Shown here: positions 9,267 to 15,680 of the stretch, in pieces | How the letters are laid out: each line of letters starts with the position of its first letter | Numbering within the stretch: the stretch's first letter is position 1 | Origin: Chitinophagaceae bacterium | GTDB taxonomy: Bacteria; Bacteroidota; Bacteroidia; Chitinophagales; Chitinophagaceae | Reading direction: 5' to 3' | Assembly: GCA_025449645.1 (NCBI GenBank) | Contig: JANWIY010000136.1 | Location: 1-44,225, forward strand | DNA length: 44,225 nucleotides | The notes under the pieces: generated by a model | What the model was told of the DNA's origin: nothing | Database searches by the model: none | Seen by the model: the letters and a program-made list of their open reading frames with translations, nothing else | Translations under genes and position numbers: made by a program

Positions 9267-9635
9267 ATGAAAAGCAATTATCCGAAGGATACCCTGGTTA
9301 AAGCTTTCGAAAATATTGACAGTACCATACTGGTGATCTCGAAAGACAATGGACTGTATGCAAACCTCTTTTCCTCATCAGGAAATTTATTGAAAAGAAT
9401 TTCATTATCTCCTCCGGTCGCAGCCGAACAACAGGTAACGCAGGATTCCTTGCCTATCAATGCAATTTCTTTTCTCAGTACCAGCTTTCCTAACTATGTA
9501 TTTGAGAGTGCCGTTTCCTTGACGCTTAATAATGTTCTGCAGGGATATGTTGTTGTGATTGATGCGGACAACACCAGGTATGCTGTCAGGTTTGATGCAA
9601 CAGGAAAATTAATTTCGATTAAAACAATATGGTAA
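9267..9635 (+). CDS. Small PepSY-like protein of unknown role
   Basis: A 122-residue product that I do not recognise with certainty. The C-terminal two-thirds (ISFLSTSFPNYVFESAVSLT, then GYVVVIDADNTRYAVRFDATGKLISI) follows the PepSY-like layout: a helix ending in FPNY, then strands containing a D-G/N turn, ending in FDATGKLI. This layout is seen in Bacteroidota putative periplasmic PepSY-like (DUF2874/BLIP-like) proteins. It lacks the signal peptide those proteins usually have. Either it is cytoplasmic, or the 5' end has been lost, or the true start is not the ATG at 9267. It is divergent from the sigma gene and stands alone. Confidence 0.5.
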   Translation: MKSNYPKDTLVKAFENIDSTILVISKDNGLYANLFSSSGNLLKRISLSPPVAAEQQVTQDSLPINAISFLSTSFPNYVFESAVSLTLNNVLQGYVVVIDADNTRYAVRFDATGKLISIKTIW

Positions 9636-10129
9636 TAAAAATAGAAGGCCAAATTCACACCGGACAAGGGTTCGCGACAAAAATGAAATGTGCATAACTA
9701 TGTGTGTAATGGGTGTAAAAGAGAAACGTCAAAAATTTGGAAACGCTCGTATCTGTTTTGTACTTTAGTGTGGTAATTGAGAAACGGAAATCTGTAAAAA
9801 GGTTGAAGTAACTCAATTGAGAAGTGAAAATCTGTAACAAGATAGAAACAACTCAAGGAAGCATCGGGTCAGTAAGTACAGAAGCGAAAGCTGAAATTAC
9901 TAAAAAGGCTTGGTGCTTTTCCTTTTGTATCAATCGATGGTCTTTCATCCTGAAGCCCTGGCTCCAAAGTTTCATCGCAATTTTTTACCTAAAATTGCAT
10001 TATCTGATTCATTTTCAATAATTCCGGTTGATTCTAAGGCCTGATCTTCATGGCCCGGACTGCAGACTATTTTTCCTGTTCCCCATCTGACCCCTTTCCA
10101 AAAACGCTGAATCTGGTTTGATCCTTCTT
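9636..10129. other. Non-coding spacer between convergent genes
   Basis: About 490 bases without a credible gene. Short open frames exist, but they have no family features and low-complexity products. The one clear structure is the tandem 40-bp duplication near 9775-9854. The right part (9900-10129) holds nothing I can name. Confidence 0.5.
9775..9854. repeat. Two-copy imperfect 40-bp tandem repeat
   Basis: Copy 1 (9775-9814) and copy 2 (9815-9854) both start AATTGAGAA, share AAATCTGTAA in the middle and end AACTC. They match at most positions with an exact 40-base period and no gap. The period is not a multiple of three, so this is not a coding repeat. Only two copies are evident. A decayed third unit may follow (AGAAGCGAAAGCTGAAATTA region at ~9880), but that is uncertain. 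Confidence 0.7.
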
Positions 10130-11002
10130 CTAAAATCTGCATTTGTTCTCCGGCAAGCCTTTGACGCCGGGCCTGGCAATAAATACATCACCACTTTCCG
10201 GATATTTTCGCAACTCCTCTCCATTAAGATCCTGCCGGGCAGTTGTAATTACCAGGTGATCCAGGTATTCACCCGAAAATGCGCAGGATGTGACATTTGG
10301 TACAGGTAAATTGATCATGTCCAGTAATTCACCGTTCCGAGGGTTCCACTTGTATACCCCAAATCCGCCCCAGTGTGCAATCCATAGCATGCCCTCTTCA
10401 TCAATGGCCATTCCATCCGGAACGCCCAAATTGGCAGGAATATGAACAGCCACAGATTCGAATTCTATTTGCCCCGATGCCTGATCAAACCGGAATGAAC
10501 TGACGGTTCTTCTGGGCGTGTCAATATAATACATGTGCAGGTTATCAGGAGACCAGGCTATACCATTTGAAATTGAAACCCGTTCCAGTTTTTTTTGCAG
10601 AGTCAGACCATCGTCCACACAGTACAGGCTGCCAGCGCCGGTAATAAATTCCGAATGCATGGATCCAACCCAGAGTCTCCCCTTGCTATCACAAGCTCCA
10701 TCATTACAGCGGTGATCCGGCATCTCTTTTTCAATGTCCAACAGCCACTCCAACTTATCCTCATCCAGATTATATCTTGCCAACCCGCCATTCAAACCCA
10801 ATAATAATTGCTCATGCTTATCCCGGAGAATGAGGGTCACTTTATAATCGACTTCCCTTGTGCTTACCGTATGATCCGACCAGCTATATTCATAAAATTT
10901 CCTGGCTTCTATGTCGGTCCAGAAACAAGATTTCCTGGCAGGATGCCAGAGGGGGCCTTCTCCGAGAAAACATTGTGCAGGGTATAACAAATAGGCCATC
11001 AT
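10130..11002 (-). CDS. SMP-30/gluconolactonase/LRE-family protein
   Basis: A 290-residue six-bladed propeller of the SMP-30/regucalcin family, most often sugar-acid lactonases using one divalent metal. Metal-ligand positions are visible: Glu in LGEGPLWHP (~residue 15), the Asn/Asp region in WSPDNLHMYYIDT (~150-162), and Asp in GVPDGMAIDEEGMLWIAHWG (~193-211). There is no signal peptide, so it is cytoplasmic. It is the last gene of a five-gene minus-strand operon. Its first ATG (11002) overlaps the stop of the TIM-barrel gene in an ATGA arrangement, which suggests translational coupling. In context it probably opens an aldonolactone formed by one of the two dehydrogenases upstream (inference). 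Confidence 0.9.
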   Translation of the reverse strand: MMAYLLYPAQCFLGEGPLWHPARKSCFWTDIEARKFYEYSWSDHTVSTREVDYKVTLILRDKHEQLLLGLNGGLARYNLDEDKLEWLLDIEKEMPDHRCNDGACDSKGRLWVGSMHSEFITGAGSLYCVDDGLTLQKKLERVSISNGIAWSPDNLHMYYIDTPRRTVSSFRFDQASGQIEFESVAVHIPANLGVPDGMAIDEEGMLWIAHWGGFGVYKWNPRNGELLDMINLPVPNVTSCAFSGEYLDHLVITTARQDLNGEELRKYPESGDVFIARPGVKGLPENKCRF

Positions 11003-11904
11003 AATTCCCTGGCTATGGTTTTAGGCCAGTGTGTTTCCATCTTGTGGCGTAAAAACGAAACGCTCCTTGCAAGCTGATCCATTCCATCAACACCGTCTTC
11101 AATACTGATCCAGCCATCAAACCCAACCCCTTCCAGCTCCCTGAAAATCGCATCGTAATCATTCAATCCTTTGCCGATCTCACCGTGCCTGAGGCGGGAA
11201 GCATAACCCTTCACTCCGGCTTCTTCCCTGCGGAGATCTTCCAATGTTCCCCTGATCAGATAACGATCACTTGCATGCATGGTAATTACCCGGTTTGATA
11301 TGAGCTTCAGTAGTTCCAGCGGATCTTCGCCGGCCAGATAGGCATTGCTTGGATCGAAGTTTACTCCGAAATCCGGATGCTGGATGCTGTTCACCAGTCT
11401 GCAAAATACATCCGCCTTTTGTGCAAACTCCGGAAATTCCCAGAAATCATCTTTATAATGATTTTCAAGAATCAGGGAAACGCCATTTTCATGGGCATAT
11501 GGCAGGCAGGCTTCAATACAATTCACTGCGTAGCTCAAACCTTCGTCGACAGAAATTCCGGGACGGCGCTGGCCAGACAAAACACGGCAATATGATCCGC
11601 CAAGAGCCCGGGTCATGTCGATCCATCGTTTTTGCTTCGCTACTTCCCCATTCCTGAAGGCCGGGTCGGGATGGGTGAAATCCGGGGAACAGCACATCAT
11701 TGGAATTTGTTTCCCATGATCCTCCGCCTGCCTTCGGAAACGCAGCCAGTTTTTTTCATCCTCCATTTCCAGAAAACCGGCGTACCACTCCAGGCCATCA
11801 ATATCCAGCTTTCCGGCAAGCTCAATCCATTCGGCAATATGCATGCTGCCATCCTTACAGAGTGCCTGCATAAAAGCTTTAGGAAAGGCAGCCAGATAGG
11901 GCAT
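10999..11904 (-). CDS. Sugar phosphate isomerase/epimerase-like TIM-barrel protein
   Basis: A 301-residue member of the xylose-isomerase-like/AP-endonuclease-2 TIM-barrel superfamily. Metal-binding residues sit at the expected strand ends: Glu in LILENHYKDD, Asp in VNFDPSNAYL, His in ITMHASDRY and Glu in WISIEDGVDG. There is no signal peptide. The family includes ketose 3-epimerases, UlaE-type epimerases, hydroxypyruvate isomerases and lyases or dehydratases, so the reaction cannot be assigned from sequence. It sits between the SDR gene (16 bases upstream) and the SMP-30 gene (four-base overlap), so it very likely acts on an intermediate of the same sugar-acid route. Confidence 0.88.
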   Translation of the reverse strand: MPYLAAFPKAFMQALCKDGSMHIAEWIELAGKLDIDGLEWYAGFLEMEDEKNWLRFRRQAEDHGKQIPMMCCSPDFTHPDPAFRNGEVAKQKRWIDMTRALGGSYCRVLSGQRRPGISVDEGLSYAVNCIEACLPYAHENGVSLILENHYKDDFWEFPEFAQKADVFCRLVNSIQHPDFGVNFDPSNAYLAGEDPLELLKLISNRVITMHASDRYLIRGTLEDLRREEAGVKGYASRLRHGEIGKGLNDYDAIFRELEGVGFDGWISIEDGVDGMDQLARSVSFLRHKMETHWPKTIAREL

Positions 11905-11920
11905 AAATAAATACCAGGGT

Positions 11921-12727
11921 TTATATTTTGGAATTTCCCCGCAGTGTCGATTCGTCTTTTGGAAAATTTCGTCCGATGAAAGGATGCTGTTCCAGGTCCA
12001 CTACCTGGCCGCTAATTGGTCCGCTTTCATCTGCAAGCCAGTAGACTGCAGCGGCGCCAATTTCTTCAGGTAGTAATATACGGCCTGAAGGAGCATAAAC
12101 TGCAGGAACCTGTTTATACCAATCTTCAGCCAATCCCTGATCGCGTTTACGGAGGATCTCCGTTTCCGTCATTACCCAACCCGGATTGATCTGATTGATC
12201 CGGACACCATTTTCACGGTGTAATGTGTCACCTAAATTGCGCGTCATAGTCATAAGCGCGCCTTTTGATACACTGTATGCCAATAAATTCGGCTCTCCGC
12301 ACCAGGCATTTACAGATCCGATATTCAATACACAGCCGCGGTTCCTGCTCAGCTGAAGCAGGGCCGCCTTGATAAGTTCGAAAGGAGAAAGGGTATTCAC
12401 CTCAATCACCCTGCGGAAAAACTCCAGATCTGTTGTGTGAATATTAGATGAAACAACCATTGCAGCGTTGTTTACCACCGCATCCAATCTGCCGAAAGCG
12501 TTCATGGCAAGATCAACCAGCCTTTGAGGAGCGCCTTCTACGCTGATGTCTTCAATATGTAAAATGGAATTGGTCCTGCCCAGTTCATTCCGCACCTCTT
12601 CACCCAGGTCGTATTCAAGGCCATGAAGAACGACTCTTGCCCCCTCTGCAACACAGCGTTTGGCAATGGCTTTTCCAATGCCCGTAGTACTTCCGGTAAT
12701 GATGATCACTTTGTTTTGCAGTCTCAT
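11921..12727 (-). CDS. SDR-family NAD(P)-dependent oxidoreductase
   Basis: A 268-residue classical short-chain dehydrogenase. The coenzyme motif TGSTTGIG is at residues 11-18, NNAA at ~86-89, the catalytic Ser at ~138 (NIGSVNAW), and YSVSK at ~151-155 carries the catalytic Tyr and Lys. Downstream INPGWVMTE is the usual post-catalytic segment. The start is two bases after the stop of the MDR gene, so the two dehydrogenases are tightly coupled. Substrate unknown; polyols, aldonates and keto-sugars are common for this subgroup. A mannonate oxidoreductase role linked to the uxuA gene at 24-25 kb is conceivable but not supported by motifs. Confidence 0.92.
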   Translation of the reverse strand: MRLQNKVIIITGSTTGIGKAIAKRCVAEGARVVLHGLEYDLGEEVRNELGRTNSILHIEDISVEGAPQRLVDLAMNAFGRLDAVVNNAAMVVSSNIHTTDLEFFRRVIEVNTLSPFELIKAALLQLSRNRGCVLNIGSVNAWCGEPNLLAYSVSKGALMTMTRNLGDTLHRENGVRINQINPGWVMTETEILRKRDQGLAEDWYKQVPAVYAPSGRILLPEEIGAAAVYWLADESGPISGQVVDLEQHPFIGRNFPKDESTLRGNSKI

Positions 12728-12729
12728 GA

Positions 12730-13764
12730 CTAAACAGGTTTAAGCACACTTTTTACAACTTCACCCCGATGCATTTTTTCAAACGCCTCACGCCATTCCG
12801 TTATCGGCCAGATGCCCCCGATGATCGGCTTAACATTCAATTGTCCTGATGAAAGTAACGCAATCACCCGTTCCCATACGGGCCAGTTATGGCTGAAACT
12901 TCCCTGCAGCGAAATATTTTTTTGCACAAGGGGATCCAGCGAAAACCCAAGCGGCTGAGTACCCCAGCCTACTTTTGTAATATGGCCACCAGGGCGAACA
13001 AGCTCCATGGCTATTCCGAGGGTCATGCTTGTTCCTGCCGCATCAATAATGCAATCCGCTCCCAATCCGTCTCCCTGCATGGCCCAACCTTCAGCATCTC
13101 CCGTGATCGCTTCACAGCCATAAGTTTTTGCAATTTTCAGTCGGTGACTATCAGTTTCCAGCCCAACGACCGCCACTTCTGCTCCGCAAAGCCTTGCTAC
13201 CGCAGCACATAAAATCCCGATCGTGCCAGGACCGAGTACGATCACACGGTCGCCAGGCTTAAGACGGGTGTTTTCGACCACAGCATTGAATGCAACACAA
13301 CAGGGTTCTGTGAGACAAGCTTCTTCAAAGGCGAAATGGTCCGGAATCCGGTGCAGGCAGCGCGAAGGAACGCGCACATAACGTGTCATCGCGCCATCCA
13401 CGCCGTAACCGAATCCTTTTCTTGAAGGATCAAGTTGATAAAGGCCCCGCCGCGACATCGGACTATTAGTATCTATTACTGCCGCCGTTTCGCTTACGAC
13501 GCGGTCACCTTTTTTCCAGTCCACAACCCTGTTACCGGTTTCAGCAATAAAACCTCCGAACTCATGACCAAGCACCACAGGATAGTTCACCTTCCAGCTT
13601 TGATCTGCCGTCCACTGATGCAGATCGCTTCCGCAAACGCCAACATTCACCACTTCCAGCAATACGTCATCATCTCCGATCACGGGCTTTTCGAAGTCGC
13701 GGATCTCCACAGATCCCTTTGCGGCGCCATAGTTAATAACAGCTGCTGATTTGTTCCTGGTCAT
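12730..13764 (-). CDS. Zinc-type medium-chain dehydrogenase (MDR) lacking the structural-zinc cysteines
   Basis: A 344-residue alcohol/polyol dehydrogenase-like protein. Catalytic-zinc residues are present: Cys44 (GVCGSDLH), His67-Glu68 (GHEFGG) and Glu in LTEPCCVAFNAV. The Rossmann fingerprint GPGTIG is followed by an acidic strand end (GLETDSHR), favouring NAD. The lobe that normally holds four cysteines (~residues 90-130, starting SETAAVIDTNSPMSRRGLY) has no cysteine at all, so the structural zinc is absent. The gene lies 25 bases after the HUMPS gene and two bases before the SDR. It likely oxidises or reduces a sugar or sugar-acid hydroxyl; the exact substrate is not readable. Confidence 0.92.
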   Translation of the reverse strand: MTRNKSAAVINYGAAKGSVEIRDFEKPVIGDDDVLLEVVNVGVCGSDLHQWTADQSWKVNYPVVLGHEFGGFIAETGNRVVDWKKGDRVVSETAAVIDTNSPMSRRGLYQLDPSRKGFGYGVDGAMTRYVRVPSRCLHRIPDHFAFEEACLTEPCCVAFNAVVENTRLKPGDRVIVLGPGTIGILCAAVARLCGAEVAVVGLETDSHRLKIAKTYGCEAITGDAEGWAMQGDGLGADCIIDAAGTSMTLGIAMELVRPGGHITKVGWGTQPLGFSLDPLVQKNISLQGSFSHNWPVWERVIALLSSGQLNVKPIIGGIWPITEWREAFEKMHRGEVVKSVLKPV

Positions 13765-13789
13765 TTGAAAAATCGATTCAAGGGGTCAT

Positions 13790-14503
13790 CTAAATGTTTC
13801 TGCCAATTTTTACATCTCCATAACCGTGTATTTTATCGCAGATCATACGAAGACTGGTTTCGAGATCACCTGTCGCCGTCCTGAAAGCATCTGCGTCAAC
13901 AATCAGCGGAGCTCCAAGTACAACCAATGGAGCTCCATACAGAGGGCATTGAATTGCCTGCTCCAGGGTAAGGCCGCCTACTGCCTGCACTGGCACAGAA
14001 ACGGCTTCCACAATATAACGCAATTGGGTCAGGGGACTGGGCATCGGTAACCCGCGCGATGCAATTCCCCTCCGTTCATCATAACCAGTATGATGAATGA
14101 TATAATCGCAGCCTAATTCTTCCATCATTTTCGCGGCTTGCACTTTATCGGGACATCCCAGGTTGTCTCCCATTATTTTTATTTCAAAGTCCCTCCCTGC
14201 CTTGACCACACAACGAATGGTCTCCTCATGCGCTCTCGCCATGACAACAACATGTGTTGCACCTGCGCGGGCCATCATTTCCGCCTCAAGATAACCCCCG
14301 TCCATTGTTTTCAGATCAGCCACAATAGGAAATTGCGGAAAAGCTTCATGCAATTTTCTTACGCCGTGCAAACCCTGTGACAGGATCATTGGCGTTCCCG
14401 CCTCAAGCCAATCAACTCCGGCGCGAATAGCCATTGCGGCAGTTTCCAGCGCTTCGTCGAGATCAATGAGGTCAAGCGAAATTTGAACAATAGGCTTCAT
14501 CAT
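13790..14503 (-). CDS. HUMPS-family (orotidine-decarboxylase-like) protein, 3-hexulose-6-phosphate synthase-like
   Basis: A 237-residue TIM barrel of the OMP decarboxylase suprafamily. The signature D-x-K-x-x-D is at residues 63-68 in VADLKTMDGG, with the upstream EAGTPMILSQGL and the late VQAVGGLTLEQA glycine-rich phosphate-binding segment. DLKTMD is closer to 3-hexulose-6-phosphate synthase than to the DAKIAD motif of ascorbate-pathway UlaD. The Mg-dependent reactions known in this family are aldol cleavage or synthesis of hexulose 6-phosphate and decarboxylation of 3-keto-L-gulonate 6-phosphate. No 6-phospho-3-hexuloisomerase partner is in the window, and no kinase, so a ribulose-monophosphate formaldehyde role is doubtful. 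First gene of the five-gene operon. Confidence 0.88.
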   Translation of the reverse strand: MMKPIVQISLDLIDLDEALETAAMAIRAGVDWLEAGTPMILSQGLHGVRKLHEAFPQFPIVADLKTMDGGYLEAEMMARAGATHVVVMARAHEETIRCVVKAGRDFEIKIMGDNLGCPDKVQAAKMMEELGCDYIIHHTGYDERRGIASRGLPMPSPLTQLRYIVEAVSVPVQAVGGLTLEQAIQCPLYGAPLVVLGAPLIVDADAFRTATGDLETSLRMICDKIHGYGDVKIGRNI

Positions 14504-14586
14504 GCTTCTTAATAATTTATACAGCTCCTGCTTCTTCCCCGGTTAAGGGCATATTATATCACTTTAATACTTCATGGGGCATTGCA

Positions 14587-14649
14587 TTCCATTAATTGAG
14601 CGATCGCATGGCGGCCAATATTCCTGCCTCTTATCACAGATTAATGGAA
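14587..14649. promoter_or_regulatory. Inverted repeat upstream of the HUMPS operon (possible operator)
   Basis: TTCCATTAAT (14587-14596) and its exact reverse complement ATTAATGGAA (14640-14649) are separated by 43 bases. An 8-bp palindrome, GCGATCGC (14600-14607), lies between them. The element sits in the 166-base gap between the DUF1080 gene and the HUMPS gene, upstream of the operon start. This suggests an operator or a processed leader, but no regulator gene is adjacent. Confidence 0.35.
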
Positions 14650-14669
14650 CCCGGACGAAAAATTTGAAA

Positions 14670-15362
14670 TCAATCCAACTCTTTTATTCTGATATTTCTG
14701 AAATAAATTGGTGCACCTGCATGCTTGCCCTGGAATCCAACATGTCCTTCCAGCTCGATTGAAGCCAGAGGCTTACTCAGCCAGGCCGGAATCTTCGTGC
14801 CATCAGGATTTGTTTGGGCAGAAGTATACAAGCTCATATCACAGGTATTGACCAATTCGCCGTTTAATACCACCCAGATTTTTCTACCAATGCAGGAGAT
14901 GGTGTAATGATTCCATTCTCCCGGTTTTTTGACCAGATGTCTGGTTGCCGCCTGGTGGCCGAATATCGCAGCGCATTGCCAGCTTGGAGGAGAATTCGCC
15001 CACTCGGGATCAAAATCATCTGCGATTTGAATTTCCACAGAATTTTCTGTCCATTTTTTCATGTCGCTGCCATGTACAAATACTCCGCTATTCGTTCCCT
15101 TTGCGTTTTTAAATTCAAGGTCCACTATAAAATTATGATAAGCCTTCCTGCTCCAAAGCGCCTCATCTTTGGTAGCTGTAATTATTCCGTCGTTACAACT
15201 CCAGACACCCCGGGGGAAAATACCATCTGAGAGATCGGCATTAAAAAGTTCTGTCCACCCCGGGCCGGTTGTGCTGGGATGGGTAAGCGCAGGCCCCTGG
15301 GCCTCAATTCCAGTTATTATCGTGAATAACAGACTGATCAGTAAAAAAGATTTTTTTCTCAT
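14670..15362 (-). CDS. Secreted DUF1080 (3-keto-disaccharide hydrolase-like) protein
   Basis: A 230-residue exported protein. The signal peptide (MRKKSFLLISLLFTIITGIEA, cut near AQ) is followed by a single jelly-roll domain of the DUF1080/PF06439 type, seen in W-TELFNADLSDG, GIITATKDEALW, NSGVFVHGSD, EIQIADD, GEWNHYTISCIGRKIWVVLNG and HVGFQGKHAGAPIYFRNIRI. Family members are named 3-keto-disaccharide hydrolases and act with periplasmic oxidoreductases that make 3-keto-glycosides. The gene precedes the HUMPS operon on the same strand, 166 bases upstream, so it may provide substrate for it. A Gfo/Idh oxidoreductase of the Tat-exported kind lies at 28-29 kb. Confidence 0.85.
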   Translation of the reverse strand: MRKKSFLLISLLFTIITGIEAQGPALTHPSTTGPGWTELFNADLSDGIFPRGVWSCNDGIITATKDEALWSRKAYHNFIVDLEFKNAKGTNSGVFVHGSDMKKWTENSVEIQIADDFDPEWANSPPSWQCAAIFGHQAATRHLVKKPGEWNHYTISCIGRKIWVVLNGELVNTCDMSLYTSAQTNPDGTKIPAWLSKPLASIELEGHVGFQGKHAGAPIYFRNIRIKELD

Positions 15363-15678
15363 CTCAACATGGTTTTTAAATTATTTATTTCTTTTAAACA
15401 GCTCCAATCCTATCCGGAGTTTGGTATTTCGATACCAATTTAAGAATTTCAGGAATCCTTTCCTGAGTAAGCCCGGCATTTACCCGTCCAGGATTCCCAG
15501 TCTTTTGTTTTCCCGTTTGCACATGTACTGGATGACTCCCTGAAGCGGAAAGATCTGGCTTTAAAGATTACCCCTAAGGGTAAACATTTAGAAGCAGGCT
15601 TTAAATATGTTATTCAGGGGCTCCGCGAAAATAATAAAGTTGGAAAGCCGTTGCAGGAGCAGCGTAAAATCAATATCT
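15363..15678. other. Divergent spacer between the DUF1080 and T9SS genes
   Basis: A 316-base spacer. It contains a small perfect hairpin (15421-15438) and an open stretch resembling a decayed coding fragment (15471-15680), both listed separately. No promoter consensus is clear. Confidence 0.4.
15421..15438. terminator. Small hairpin TTGGTAT-TTCG-ATACCAA
   Basis: A perfect 7-bp stem (TTGGTAT / ATACCAA) closed by the four-base loop TTCG, followed by TTT on the plus strand. It lies between the DUF1080 gene and the possible gene remnant. It could be a terminator relic or a leader hairpin; the T-tract is short. Confidence 0.3.
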
Positions 15679-15680
15679 AT
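15471..15680 (+). pseudogene. Possible 3' fragment of a lost gene
   Basis: After a TAA at 15468 this plus-strand frame is open for 70 codons up to the start of the T9SS gene, which begins in another frame. It has no usable start codon. The translation has protein-like composition (for example DSQSFVFPFAHVLDDSLKRK, DLALKITPKGKHLEAGFKYV, IQGLRENNKVGKPLQEQRKI), rich in Lys, Glu and hydrophobics. I do not recognise the family. Because an open run of this length can occur by chance, this is only a candidate remnant. Confidence 0.25.

Noticed and set aside
9775-9854. CRISPR array
   Set aside because: Only two adjacent 40-bp copies with no spacer between them and no cas genes anywhere in the window.
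13790-14503. Ribulose-monophosphate formaldehyde pathway
   Set aside because: The HPS-like motif is present, but there is no 6-phospho-3-hexuloisomerase, methanol or formaldehyde gene nearby, and the operon partners are sugar-acid enzymes.
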